Below are positions 53,601 through 64,000 of a stretch of 64,000 bases of DNA, in pieces. Position 1 is the stretch's first letter. Every line of letters starts with the position of its first letter. Location of the stretch: positions 1,175,001 to 1,239,000 of the forward strand of contig NC_087378.1 of the NCBI RefSeq assembly GCF_963675165.1. Direction: 5' to 3'. The notes beneath the pieces were generated by a model. It saw only the letters and a program-made list of their open reading frames with translations, did no database searches and had not been told where the DNA came from. A program made the translations under genes and the position numbers. The stretch comes from Halichondria panicea. Taxonomy: Eukaryota > Porifera > Demospongiae > Suberitida > Halichondriidae.

Positions 53601-56600
53601 GGACTGGTGAGTCACCCCACCCCCCCACTCTCCCCGAGTCAACCATGCGTTGCATACAGACTGTATACACGTACATGTACATTGTAGATAGTGTACGTAA
53701 TGTACAGGTATAATATTATAGTGTATACATAGTCTGACACACACAGATTCCATGGGTACAGTCTCCTTGACTATGTGCCTGACACACACAGATTCCATGG
53801 GTACAGTCTCCTTGACTATGTGCCTGACACACACAGATTCCATGGGTACAGTCTCCTTGACTATGTGCCTGACACACACAGATTCCATGGGTACAGTCTC
53901 CTTGACTATGTGCCTGACACACACAGATTCCATGGGTACAGTCTCCTTGACTATGTGCCTGACACACACAGATTCCATGGGTACAGTCTCCTTGACTATG
54001 TGCCTGACACACACAGATTCCATGGGTACAGTCTCCTTGACTATGTGCCTGACACACACAGATTCCATGGGTACAGTCTCCTTGACTATGTGCCTCACAC
54101 ACACAGATTCCATGGGTACAGTCTCCTTGACTATGTGCCTCACACACACAGATTCCATGGGTACAGTCTCCTTGACTATGTGCCTCACACACACAGATTC
54201 CATGGGTACAGTCTCCTTAACTATGTGCATGCATGCTTTGTACCCATTAACCACCTGCCAGGAGTAGAAATGCCATATAGAATCAAAAATTGTATAACTT
54301 TATATTTATTGTGTAGAACATACGTAACTAGTACATTCTTATTATACGTACATGTATGTTATTTGTGGTAACCTACTCAGATTGAGGGTGTGTCCTATCG
54401 TGGTCGTGTGATGGTGGAGGTGGAGATGTCAATAGGCAATTTCCCCGCTGTCAAGACGGAGGATATCACACCTGAAAACCAGAAGAGGTTCACTCCGTTC
54501 CTACGACGACGCAAGTACAAGCTGTTTGGTGCTTTCTTCTCAGCCTCCATGGTTGATCCCAAGGACGCCCCAGTCGAGTTTGAAGTCAGCATCGGTTAGT
54601 TTTAATTTAATATAGGCGTTTTGTGTGGAGTGATTTTGTATACAGTAGCCTGCAAGGATTTGCATGAACTTCCTCTGTCTAAACAGAATGTTATAATATG
54701 CCGTACATTACATCTATTTCCAAGGATTTTATAAGTCAAAGGTATGTGCTTCGATCTATTGTACAGTAAAATTAATGTGTAAGTGATTTGCTTGGGTACA
54801 TGTATTTTGTATTTATTTTCTTCTTCACACCAAACCTTAGGTAATTATGGCAACAAGCTGGATGAGAACTCGCCAGCTCAATCTTCGACCACACCCCCTA
54901 GCAACCCAATCTACGATGGTAACGCGTACTACTACCTGCCCTGGCTCGACCAGAAGCCCTGCGTAGTGGTGAGTGGGTGTGTGGGTGTGTGTGTGTGTGT
55001 GTGTGTGTATACCTACACCGTAGACTATGAACCACTATGAACCAATATCACCCCACCCCCAGGTGGACAGTCAATGGGAGGACTGCAGCTTCCGTATCGA
55101 CACACTCAACATCATCCTGTTTACAGCTGAGGGACTGCAGGAGGGAGTGACGAGTGTGCAGAAGATGATTGAGGTGGATGCCTACGATGTGGACGCTGTC
55201 AAGAGTCAGATCGGGGAGGTCCTTGACATGCTCAGTGAGAATTTGGATCAAATGCTACCACCTGTGCCAGAGCAGGGATTCACCAGGTACGTACGTATAT
55301 ACTGTACATGTAATTTACAAGGCTCTAGATGTTGTTAGCGGAGTATTTTACACTGTTAAATTCCCCAGCGCAGTATATAGCTGTCGTACAATGGTCATCC
55401 ATCAATATACATGCATTTTGTGTTGTACAAGTATAATAGTGAAATTAAGTTGGTACTTTCTATCAGCATTGATTATTTTAGTTCAAGGCCATGCAACTAA
55501 CTCCTCCCCCCCCTCCCACAGACTGGACACTCAGTTGCGCTCGTACCGTGAGAGTGAGTGGGCGTGTATGAGGGAAGAGGCAGATGAGCTCAGACGTGAC
55601 ATGCCCCAGTACAACATTCTAGAGCTGGTCACTAAACTAGAGGACTTTGTTGCACGAATCAAGAGCCTTGCAATTGAGGTAGGGCTGAGCATGTCTGTAC
55701 ATAGGCTTTGGTCATGTGATAGTGTGGGTGTATGTGGGCTGTGGTCATATGACAGTGTGTGTGTTTCTAAGGTTTTGTTTGGCCTTTATATACCTTATGT
55801 ACTATAAGCCATGTGATTATAAGCATATAAGCATATAAGCACCATGCACACTCCTTCAATAGCAAATGTTCACAGTGTCTATTTACATGTAGTGTTTGTC
55901 AATACTAGACAAGTGCACTGTATGCTGCAGGTGTAGGCTGGTGCGTATAATTACAGTCAATGGCAAATTATAAATTTCATTAAAAATGTGTGCTGAGGTT
56001 GTCTCCTAATAATCATGAATATCATTATATGGGAAAATAAGGCTAATTAAGGACCACTTACAAAGGGCCTGGGGAGAACACTGTATTATAATTATATTAC
56101 ATAGGACAGTATGTCACTGAGTAGCAAATGCACTACGTACATGTATATCACCTGTTTTCTTGTACCCCCTCACAGCCCCAGAACAGTGTACCTGACGTGG
56201 TCGTGTGGATGTTGTCTGGACAGAAGCGAGTTGCCGTGAAACGCATACCCTCTCACGAGCTCATGTACTCGACAGTTGCCAAGGCCAGGGGCAAAAACTG
56301 TGGCAAGCTGCAGACCATCTTCCTAGGGGTAAGAACCTAGCTCCTCTTTACTTCATATCAGCAGCTAACTGCAAGCAAGTAACACACTCTGTTTAATTTT
56401 ACCATATAATTTGACTTATATATTTTTTGGGAATATCTGTGATGGTGTACATGCTGTTAGTGGATGAGGTGTAGCATGGCTTTTTCTAGCCTGAAAACTA
56501 GCTTGAACAGGGTTTGTAGCTTCGTGATCAGCAATAAAGCCTTTATAACACACTTAGCTAGCCAACGTGTTTTAATGCTGGTGCACTCGGATGATGCAAT

Positions 56601-59600
56601 GATGCTCTCTGGCATTATTTCATCATCCTGGTGCACACATTAAAACACTTATTGCTAGTGATTACATATCCCGTTGTTGCTAATGGAACTAACCCCAAAG
56701 TGATTACATATCCCGTTGTTGCTACCACAAAGTCATATGCACTAACCGCAAAGTCATAATGCACCAACCACAAAGCACCCTCTGGCATTAGACTGACAAA
56801 TAAAAACATGCAGGACACTGTGTTCAGCACTGCTGGAATTTCTTCTTTGCAACCGTGCACGTTTTTAAATTCTCTAAAGTTCATTTTGTGGAAGATTCTG
56901 TGTTCCTAGTCCTCGTGCATGATGCATGGCTTATAGACAAATGCTTCAATTTTGCTTAAGCATCTAGAAGCGGCTCTTTTGCTGAAGGCTTGAGCTGTGT
57001 TGCAGCAGTGTAGAGGTGAGCTTCTTTGGCTTGGTTGTGAGATAGACTGTCGAGCAGCAATGGTGGTGGGGCTATTCAGTAGTTGGGGTGGAGCTATTTT
57101 TGCAGCAGCAATTTGTGTCAAGCCATTCGTTGGTCCATACCAATCTTATACGCTGCAGATACTGGCACATATCGTTTAGAAGAGAGAAGAGATGGATCTC
57201 TGTCTATTAGGGTTGTCTCTGTCATTTTGTACAGTCCTTTGCAAGATCTACAATACCATAATTTTTCCCAGACAAAATTCCTTTTTTGCAGTTCTATTTA
57301 TTGTGTTACTGAGACAGTTATGTTGCTATGCCCTCGGGATATATAACACGTGCACTCGGGATGCATGGCATATATTGCACTCAGCCATCATGCTTCAGTG
57401 CAATATATGCCATACATCCCTCGTGCCTAACTATAACGTATATATAATTATTACCTACAATGTGAATAATCAACCCAATCGTTTCTCTCTTTGCAGCCTC
57501 CTGCACTGCAGAAAGAGAAGGAGTTGAAGGAGTGCACGTCAGGTTCCCAGGTGCGACTCATGCTCTGGCTGGGACTGGAGAAGGACCAGAAGGAGTGGAC
57601 CAGACATACCCCCGGAGGGAAGCTAGCCACCTTCGCTGAAACCGTGAGTACATGTATGACCTTTTATAGTACACATGCAGTCTAACTTACAGGTAAATAG
57701 TGTACACCAAGAGCACGTGAGGGGATGGAGCGTCTTACTATGCATAGAATGGATTCACTATTGTCTTAACCACTTTCCTTGTTTGTATATAATGTGCCAA
57801 GTGCTCTGTACATGTGTGGGCGATAACGCGTTTGATCTAGAATAATGTCAGGGTTGGTCATAATATTATATGGCATGATTTGTACATGCTAGACGATACA
57901 GAATCCATGTAATCAGACGCTTCATCCCCTCATCTGCTCCTGTGTACACATATAGCTAATTATGATGTGTATATATAGTGTTCTATTGATGAACAGACTG
58001 CAATTTGTACAGCTATACGGTGTATATGATTATAGATAGAGAAAATGTTCATCTACTTTCCCCTCCCCCCACTCCCGTGCAGTACGAGAACGAGGCGTGT
58101 CTGTTTGGCCGGTGGGGTAAGACTGGTCTCACTCGACCTCAGTGGTGCGACTCAAGGGGGAAGATTAAACAGCCCAAGGAACAGTTTGAAACGCCACCTC
58201 CTGGCTGGGCCTGGGATGGTGACTGGACTGTTTCCCCTGAGTTGAGTATTGCCTTTGAACCGGACGAAGGTTTGGACGAATGGATGGAAGATATTTTCGA
58301 GAACCAACTTCGCCTTCCTCTGAGTCACTGGCCGGTAGAGAGTGAATCCTATTGGACGGACGTGGTTAGTGTTTCCAGGGATACTCACTTAATAGCTAGA
58401 TTGACAGCTGGTTGTTGAAATATGATTTTTAACAAAATTTTGCCGGCACTGCTAATAATTATAGTCTTCTAAGTCTAGAGTGTGTGAGAGTGTGGTTTTT
58501 AATCAACATGCACCCTATGCATATACGTACATTTTGTGGGTATACTGACTTTTTATCGCTTCTGTTTGTCCCTGCATGTGTAGCGTGGAGACAAGCTGGT
58601 CGAGTACGAGGGCAAGAATGAGAAGCAGCTGACAAGGGATGACATCAAACTGCCTGAGGGGTGGCTATGGAAGGAGGAACAACCCTGGGCTGTTGACATA
58701 AACAGAGGAGTAGATGAGCATGGTTAGCAACCGTATTTTAGTGTTGTACCGTATAGCGGGTATTTTTGATGGTGCAAATGTTCGTATGAACTACCCACTT
58801 AAATATTTCGTACTTTCAGCTCACGACGTTGAACCTATTGTGCCAGAAAAATTTCGCAGTTTAAATTTTCGTATGTGCTCTACTGATACAAAAAATACGA
58901 AATTTTCACCATACGAAAACAACCCGCTATACAGTGTATATAATTATAGTGATCTCAGTTTGCGATCAACTTTAGATCAGTTGTAAATTGCAAATCAGCG
59001 TTGCATATATCTAACCTATAGTAGTTGCACTTACTGTAGGTTAGATATATGTAATTGTCACTGCTTGCACATGGACAAACATGTTAATGTAGTGATCTTT
59101 ACCCATCAGGTTGGGAGTATGCAGTGGAGGCTGGGATAGGGGCTTGGGTGCCTTACGAGAGGAACATCCATATGAGTCGTCGTCGGCGATGGGTGAGGAT
59201 CAGAGTCAGGGACAAGGACTCAAAGGCCATCGAGAAGAAAAAGGTGAGCTAGTAACTAATGGGAGGCTAAGCATAATTATTTTGATATATCCTTATTAAC
59301 ACGGGCGGCCACGGGTTATACATGTAGTAGTCTGTTGGTTGTTTTTGTGTGTGTGATATCTGAGTCTACTCACCTGGATGCCATAGCGTTGCGTTTACAG
59401 CATGGATAGCCTCCACACAACAAGTTATAAGTTATTAGTACTAGTAGCTAATAGCGAGTAGAAGCTTAAACTTTGAGCTAGCTACAGGCGTCCTTTATTT
59501 GAGGTACGAATTTACAGCTGAAGTGATCCTGTACCAGGGACAATGGAACAGGGTCACTAGAGTAGAAAGCTAGAATTGTAACTAGTCGTTCAATAATCTA

Positions 59601-60700
59601 AATTTTGAAGAGTAATTGTCAACTATCTGTGTTTCAGGGCTCATAATTGTTATCACATGACTGTACACTAGGTACAATGATCACCATCTTAAGACTACCT
59701 AAAACACACATACGATCAATACACTTTACTCTAGATCTATCTATAGCTGCACCTGTACTCTATCTAGCTTCTTCCTTCTCTCACAGAAAAAGCGTGAGAA
59801 GGCCATGTCCGAGGGCTGGGAGTACGCTCGTCTGGCCCACCTCACCTACCACATCACAGAGCACCGTCTAGACTTTGCCCGGCGCAGACGCTGGGCCAGA
59901 CGTCTCATCAATTTGGAGCCTGGAGCACGTGCCGTTTTCACGTTTGAAGGCAAGAACGAGAAGAAGAAGAAGAAGAAGGATGACGATAGCGACGATGAAG
60001 ATGAGAAGAAGCAGCAAGTCCCTCGCATGTACCTCACCTTCTCTGGTGAGCTAGGGAGCACTCACTAGCTAGTGTCTGTACACAAGCAGTTTAGGTTTCC
60101 ATTGCTTTGACTCAGAATTAACTCAGTGTAATAATTGTCACTTTCAATGTTATATCTCTTTGTTCTAGTACCCTCTTATTACACTCTCCCTTAAAATACT
60201 CTCAATTCCATTTTTTAATGGCTGCCCCAATTGTGTTTGCATCTTGCCTTAATCTATTCACACTCTCTCCCTAAACCAAAGTCTTATTGCTAGCGCTATA
60301 TCCCCCCTCAGATTGCCACACCTACCAGCTGAGGGCCTACCTCTACCAGGCTAGAGACATGTTCTCGAGTGACAAGTCCGGGCTCTCTGACCCGTACGCT
60401 ATCATGGCGTTCGGTCGCTATAGTACCCGCTCTCGTATCATCAAGGAGAGTGTGTGCCCCACTTGGGACCAGACGATGCTTATCAACCATATCCGTATGT
60501 TCGGAGACCCCCAGTCCATTCTAGACTCACCCCCTCCCGTAACGGTCGAGTTCTTTGACAGGGACCAAATAGTGAGTAACTTAACTTGTTATTGTGATGA
60601 TCTTTATCAAACCTTCATTTTGTTATAGTAACATAAAATATTTTCAAATACAAATTAAAATACAACCCCCACCCCCCCACACACACACACACACACCCAC

Positions 60701-60753
<53 letters not shown>

Positions 60754-62702
60754 CACAGGGCAAGGATGAGTTACTGGGTAATTCCAAGACAAACCCCACT
60801 GTTAGGCTCACACTGGACACACCCTCTCCCCGTCTCGACTGGTTTGAGATTGTCCGCTACAATACACCCGTTGGTGAACTGTTGGCAGGATTCGAGCTCC
60901 TTCTTGACGAGGGTGGTGAGCTCCCGTTCACTCCGCCCAAGGCCTCTCCCCCACACACCCACTACATTGTGCCCAGTGGTATCCGACCTGTGCTGCAGAA
61001 GACCCGAGTGGAGGTGAGTAGTGCATGTGACCTGCAGCATGTCCTAGTACCAAGGAGTAGTACTATACATATACCTGCAGGACCTAGTACCAAGGAGTGT
61101 ATTAATTGTGTGTACCTACAATGTAGCAATCACAAGCTGCTAGCAATCCACCTACAGTCATGTTGTTACAGTATTACTGTATATAGCAAGGTTGGATTGG
61201 GCACAGTGAAATAGATGGGTACATGTTCAAGAGGTTTGATAATAGTTTCTATTTTGACTACAGGTTAGAATTGTGAAATGTACAATGTATCGTGCGTATC
61301 ATAGAAACACTATTCCTCCTGCTTGACTGCAGATTCTGTGCTGGGGTGTTCGAGACATGAAGCGTTACCAGCTGCTCAAGGTAACCTCTCCCCTGGTGGA
61401 GCTAGAGTGTGGAGGGACAATCGTCCGCTCGGAGCCAATCAAAGACACCGATGAGAACCCCAACTTCCCCAAACCAGTCATCTCTTTTGATGTGGTACGT
61501 GAGTGTTAATTATGTGTACACCTTATTGTGTGTGTACTTTCACTCGGTATTATTGTGTTTTAAACTTGACAAGTATTAATAGTACATTGTGTGTGAAAGT
61601 CCGAAGCTGAATTATAAAATTTGTGAGTAAAAACCTTAATCCATGGAGCCATGGCCATGTGCCCATTGCCAGTTCACCAATATAATATTCTAGCTACAAT
61701 ATTGTATATTCATTGACTCCACCCTATACACAGTACCTACCTAAAGAGGAGTTGTATGCCCCACCCCTAAACATCCGTATCCTTGACAAGCGATCGTTTG
61801 GTCGTCTCCCCATGGTAGGCACCAACATCATCAAGTCCCTCAAGCCATTCTACGTTCACCCGACTCTCTCAGCTACCGAGATGGCCGCTTTCCAAGGTCT
61901 CTATATTGGCAACCTTTAATTGCATACCTGTACATGTACATTGTATGTACGATACTTGTTCATGGACTAATTGGAGCGCCTTAATTTACTAGCAAACCTG
62001 TGTGTCCAATTTTACCCCAGCAACAGTTGCTAGTAGATCAATTGTGTTTAAACATGTACCAGTACCCTGAGTTTTTGTGCATACAATTTCAAAAGCATTC
62101 TGTAGCTCATATATTATATATGCATGCGTAAATCAAAAACCTTGACTGCCCATTTTTGAACCAAATGCTCCTATTTTCCTCTGCAGCTGTTCACACTGCT
62201 AGCACCCCCAATGTCACCCCTGCCCCATCTGTCAGTGATGTACAAACCGCCCTGGAGTTAGAGGAGGGAGAAAAGAAAGATTTAGATGTAAGCTGAGACC
62301 CGAACACGGAGTCCCTCATTAGCTACATTATGTACACGCAATTTTATGTACTGCATTCATGCATATGAGAATGCTAAACCTTAGACATAATTATTCTAGT
62401 ATAAGTACTATTCATCTATGGATCTGGTGGCACGTTTGAAGTCACACGATGCACACACACACACACCCCCCCCACAAATACACACACACACCACCCCTAC
62501 ACAATACACACACACACACACCACCCCCACACAATACACACACACAGACGGACCCTGATTCAAAGGAAACCTCTGATTTTGACTGGTGGTCCAAGTACTA
62601 CTACTCGTGTGGCGATGAGAGGCGAACCCAGGCCGAGTACGTGGAGCAGGGAGCTGACAAGTTGGTTGTCTACCCCACAGAGCTCGAGGAAGCTTTCAAC
62701 AG
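45893..62702 (+). CDS. Type I ferlin (dysferlin/myoferlin-like), 3' end missing
   Basis: Large C2-domain protein of membrane fusion and repair. Exons: 45893-45986, 46587-46642, 47166-47254, 47700-47799, 49628-49736, 50679-50796, 51186-51390, 51809-52113, 52576-52831, 53022-53065, 53246-53322, 53506-53606, 54381-54594, 54841-54968, 55063-55286, 55522-55678, 56176-56328, 57497-57643, 58083-58364, 58584-58722, 59110-59243, 59787-60045, 60312-60571, 60759-61013, 61333-61494, 61734-61896, 62187-62287, 62548-62702 (about 1495 residues). Order: C2A at 1-113 ([14 protein letters not shown]), Gly/Asp/Glu linker, C2B ([20 protein letters not shown]), C2C ([16 protein letters not shown]), FerA region, FerB ([20 protein letters not shown]), DysF at about 860-1045 ([37 protein letters not shown]), C2D ([20 protein letters not shown]), and the start of the next C2 region ([14 protein letters not shown]). 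DysF marks type I ferlins. Remaining C2 domains and the membrane anchor lie beyond the window. Confidence 0.92.
46976..47112. repeat. Possible degenerate TACCGTATAGCG-family remnant
   Basis: Imperfect inverted ends (GGTTAATTTTCACGG on the left; complement of CCATACAGCAGGTTAAATG on the right) in a ferlin intron. Similar in style to the MITEs elsewhere in the window but too eroded to be certain. Confidence 0.35.
48768..49543. repeat. 38-bp direct repeats bracketing a MITE
   Basis: TACTCACTAAACAGGTCGAC and the following 17 bases occur at 48768-48805 and again near 49507-49543, in the same ferlin intron and on either side of the MITE at 49030-49428. Confidence 0.85.
49030..49428. mobile_element. 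MITE, ACCGTATATCTTCTAA family, intact ends
   Basis: About 399 bp with inverted ends of at least 27 bp (TACCGTATATCTTCTAATTT...) matching exactly at both sides. Internal short repeats of GTCCG...TTAGAA occur. No coding capacity. A degenerate copy lies at 34434-34756. Confidence 0.9.
50289..50388 (+). CDS. Possible alternative first exon of the ferlin
   Basis: An ATG opens [20 protein letters not shown] and runs to a phase-1 donor (CTGG/GTCAGT) that joins in frame to the exon at 50679. The same downstream exon also joins in frame to the upstream C2A-side exon ending at 49736. Inclusion of this exon after 49736 would break the frame, and a TAG stands just before it in frame. It therefore reads best as an alternative start giving a ferlin without C2A. 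Confidence 0.5.
53734..54230. repeat. 45-bp minisatellite in a ferlin intron
   Basis: Eleven near-perfect copies of a 45-bp unit (ACACACAGATTCCATGGGTA... CTTGACTATGTGC) between the exons ending 53606 and starting 54381. Because 45 is a multiple of three, long repetitive reading frames appear on both strands; I do not regard them as genes. Confidence 0.95.
57352..57426. repeat. Long intronic hairpin
   Basis: A 30-nt arm (57352-57381, starting GCACTCGGGATGCATGGCAT) pairs with 57397-57426 with three mismatches around a 15-nt loop. It lies in a ferlin intron. The size is compatible with a small-RNA precursor but also with a short palindromic element. Confidence 0.8.
58747..58936. mobile_element. 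MITE-like element, TACCGTATAGCG family
   Basis: About 190 bp, left end TACCGTATAGCGGGTATTTT and right end the near-complement (AACCCGCTATACAGT), in the ferlin intron before the exon at 59110. No coding capacity. Confidence 0.75.
59481..59560. repeat. Dispersed repeat, copy 2
   Basis: Reverse-complement relative of 32537-32620 (shares TTTACAGCTGAAGTGA and CCTTTATT). Located in a ferlin intron. Confidence 0.6.
60679..60752. repeat. CA microsatellite before a ferlin exon
   Basis: CA/CCCAC tract immediately upstream of the acceptor at 60758, used by the exon starting at 60759. Confidence 0.9.
62449..62547. repeat. CA/CACCCC repeat before a ferlin exon
   Basis: Imperfect repeats of ACACACACACCACCCC run into the acceptor of the last visible ferlin exon (62548). 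Confidence 0.9.
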
Positions 62703-62800
62703 GTACAGTCCTCCATTAGTGCTGTACTGATGCTATAGTACTGGTCACTGTGGAGCAACCACTGTAATAGGTGGCCTGCTTAGCAAGCATAGTACAGGTG

Positions 62801-63464
62801 CTCAGGTGCATTAAGGACTGGGACCTTCAATTATTGCTGAATTTGCAAATTATAAGCCCCGCCCACACGGTCGCCATGGTTCCGCCCACGCGTTCATTAC
62901 TTCAACGTACCACTCCCTTTTCATTTTGCAGTAATTCAGCTAGTTTAGAGAAGTGACTTAGTCGGCGTTTAAAACACCCTCTAGTAAAGCTTGCGAGGCA
63001 ATAGATGACTTCCATAAGCCTTCCTTAGCTGATTTATCCTTGTACTTTGTCAAAAAATTGTTGACCGTGTCCCTGGGAAGCCTACTATCCAAGATGAGAC
63101 TGCTACATCAAACAACTTTCTGTTATTTCTCCCTTGCAAAGACCAGGAGGGCTAAGCGCTAGAGTGAGTTGTTAGCTTAGATAGAACTAAGTATAATGAG
63201 CAGCAGCAATAGCTAGTAGACTTAGTGTTTAAATGCCGATTTTTCAATAGAAAAGTGAAATAGTGCTTGGACAAAACGGACCACCCCCACTGATCAATTA
63301 GTGGGCGGGGCTTCATTTTAATATTTTCCTACAGAATGGAAGCCAGTGTTTCATTTCATCATAAAAGTTTTACACAGATTAATATACACAGTAAACAGCA
63401 GCAGGTTGAAGTGCCTCTTATAAATGTCTTTTTTATGTTGGTCCCAGTCCTTAATGCACCTGAG
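62801..63464. mobile_element. 664-bp non-autonomous element with perfect 25-bp inverted ends
   Basis: Left end CTCAGGTGCATTAAGGACTG (62801-62825 in full) is exactly inverted at 63440-63464. A second, subterminal inverted pair is AAGCCCCGCCCA near 62854 and TGGGCGGGGCTT near 63302. No transposase is encoded. It is flanked on both sides by copies of the 36-bp repeat described next. Confidence 0.85.
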
Positions 63465-63590
63465 TGGCCTGCATAGTACAAGTGTAATAGGTGGCCTGCT
63501 TAGCAAGCATAGTACAAGTGTAATAGGTGGCCTGCTTAGCAAGCATAGTACAAGTGTAATAGGTGGCCTGCTTAGCAAACATAGTAAGTA
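63465..63590. repeat. 36-bp tandem repeat
   Basis: Three to four copies of a unit containing AATAGGTGGCCTGCTTAGCA. A single further copy lies at 62766-62800, on the other side of the 664-bp element, so the element probably inserted into this array. Confidence 0.85.
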
Positions 63591-63752
63591 CAGTGTGCCT
63601 GCATGCATGAGTAAAAGCTTTCAGTTCTTGTTTTAGAAAAACTCTTCCGATCATAGTGGAGAGTGGTCTTAAAGTAGCTTTCAGTTTATTATAGTGTACA
63701 TAATTGTAATTATAAAAATGCCGACTTGTGGTTTTATCTTCACTCTGACAAC

Positions 63753-64000
63753 ACACGGCCCCTCGTGAACGTTTCGCACAGCTGCTCACGGCCCCTCGTG
63801 AACGTTTCGCACAGCTGCTCACGGCCCCTCGTGAACGTTTCGCACAGCTGCTCACGGCCCCTCGTGAACGTTTCACACAGCTGCTCACGGCCCCTCGTGA
63901 ACGTTTCGCACAGCTGCTCACGGCCCCTCGTGAACGTTTCGCACAGCTGCTCACGGCCCCTCGTGAACGTTTCGCACAGCTGCTCACGGCCCCTCGTGAA
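63753..64000. repeat. 33-bp tandem repeat running off the window
   Basis: At least seven copies of a 33-bp unit containing ACGGCCCCTCGTGAACGTTT, nearly perfect, cut by the window end. On the minus strand it stays open as an 11-residue repeat (SCAKRSRGAVS), but no gene context supports translation. Confidence 0.95.

Noticed and set aside
53502..54371. Long repetitive reading frames on both strands
   Set aside because: Artefact of the 45-bp tandem repeat in a ferlin intron; no start context or family similarity.
63451..63987. Minus-strand 178-residue reading frame with 11-residue repeats
   Set aside because: Spans two unrelated tandem repeats and the spacer between them; no support as a gene.

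Overview
This window is animal nuclear DNA, probably from a sponge (inference). The genes are intron-rich and AT-rich, with metazoan families: a type I ferlin, an SRCR receptor, a BNIP3-like protein, thyroglobulin type-1 secreted proteins, NUP58, TGS1, RNPC3 and KANSL3. The kinase loop HRDLSSNN, which I associate with sponge kinase expansions, is the main reason for preferring sponge. There is no prokaryotic or viral gene organisation. All exon boundaries were placed by eye from splice sites, reading phase and family similarity. Every complete model closes with a coding length divisible by three.

Layout. 683-5263 (+): 3' part of NUP58, with Leu-type GLxLG repeats and the conserved coiled-coil core. 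5472-23306 (+): TGS1, 18 exons, 953 codons plus stop. One TGS1 intron (9045-14336) holds two intronless genes head to head, each coding for kinase + coiled coil + Kelch repeats, with a 200-N assembly gap between them. A later TGS1 intron (15751-17362) has the marks of a U12-type AT-AC intron. 23926-25873 (-): SRCR-domain single-pass receptor with tyrosine motifs in its tail. 26166-29022 (+): RNPC3, the U11/U12-65K protein of the minor spliceosome. 29340-31480 (-): BNIP3-like mitophagy receptor. 31776-41178 (+): KANSL3. 41593-42996 and 43909-45688 (-): two tandem paralogous secreted proteins with thyroglobulin type-1 domains. 45893 to beyond 62702 (+): type I ferlin with DysF domain, truncated by the window end.

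Several neighbours are divergent pairs separated by only 200-300 bp (SRCR/RNPC3, BNIP3-like/KANSL3, thyroglobulin-1 gene B/ferlin), so shared promoters are likely. Introns carry many short non-autonomous elements: a family ending in TACCGTATAGCG, a family ending in ACCGTATATCTTCTAA, a 664-bp element with perfect 25-bp ends, several minisatellites, CA repeats next to 3' splice sites and a short telomere-like array.

Functional links: TGS1 (snRNA cap hypermethylation) and RNPC3 (minor spliceosome) both serve snRNP biology, and TGS1 itself appears to need minor splicing. The most unusual parts are the nested inverted kinase-Kelch pair, whose kinase halves are nearly identical while their other halves have diverged, and the SRCR receptor with an ITAM-like tail.
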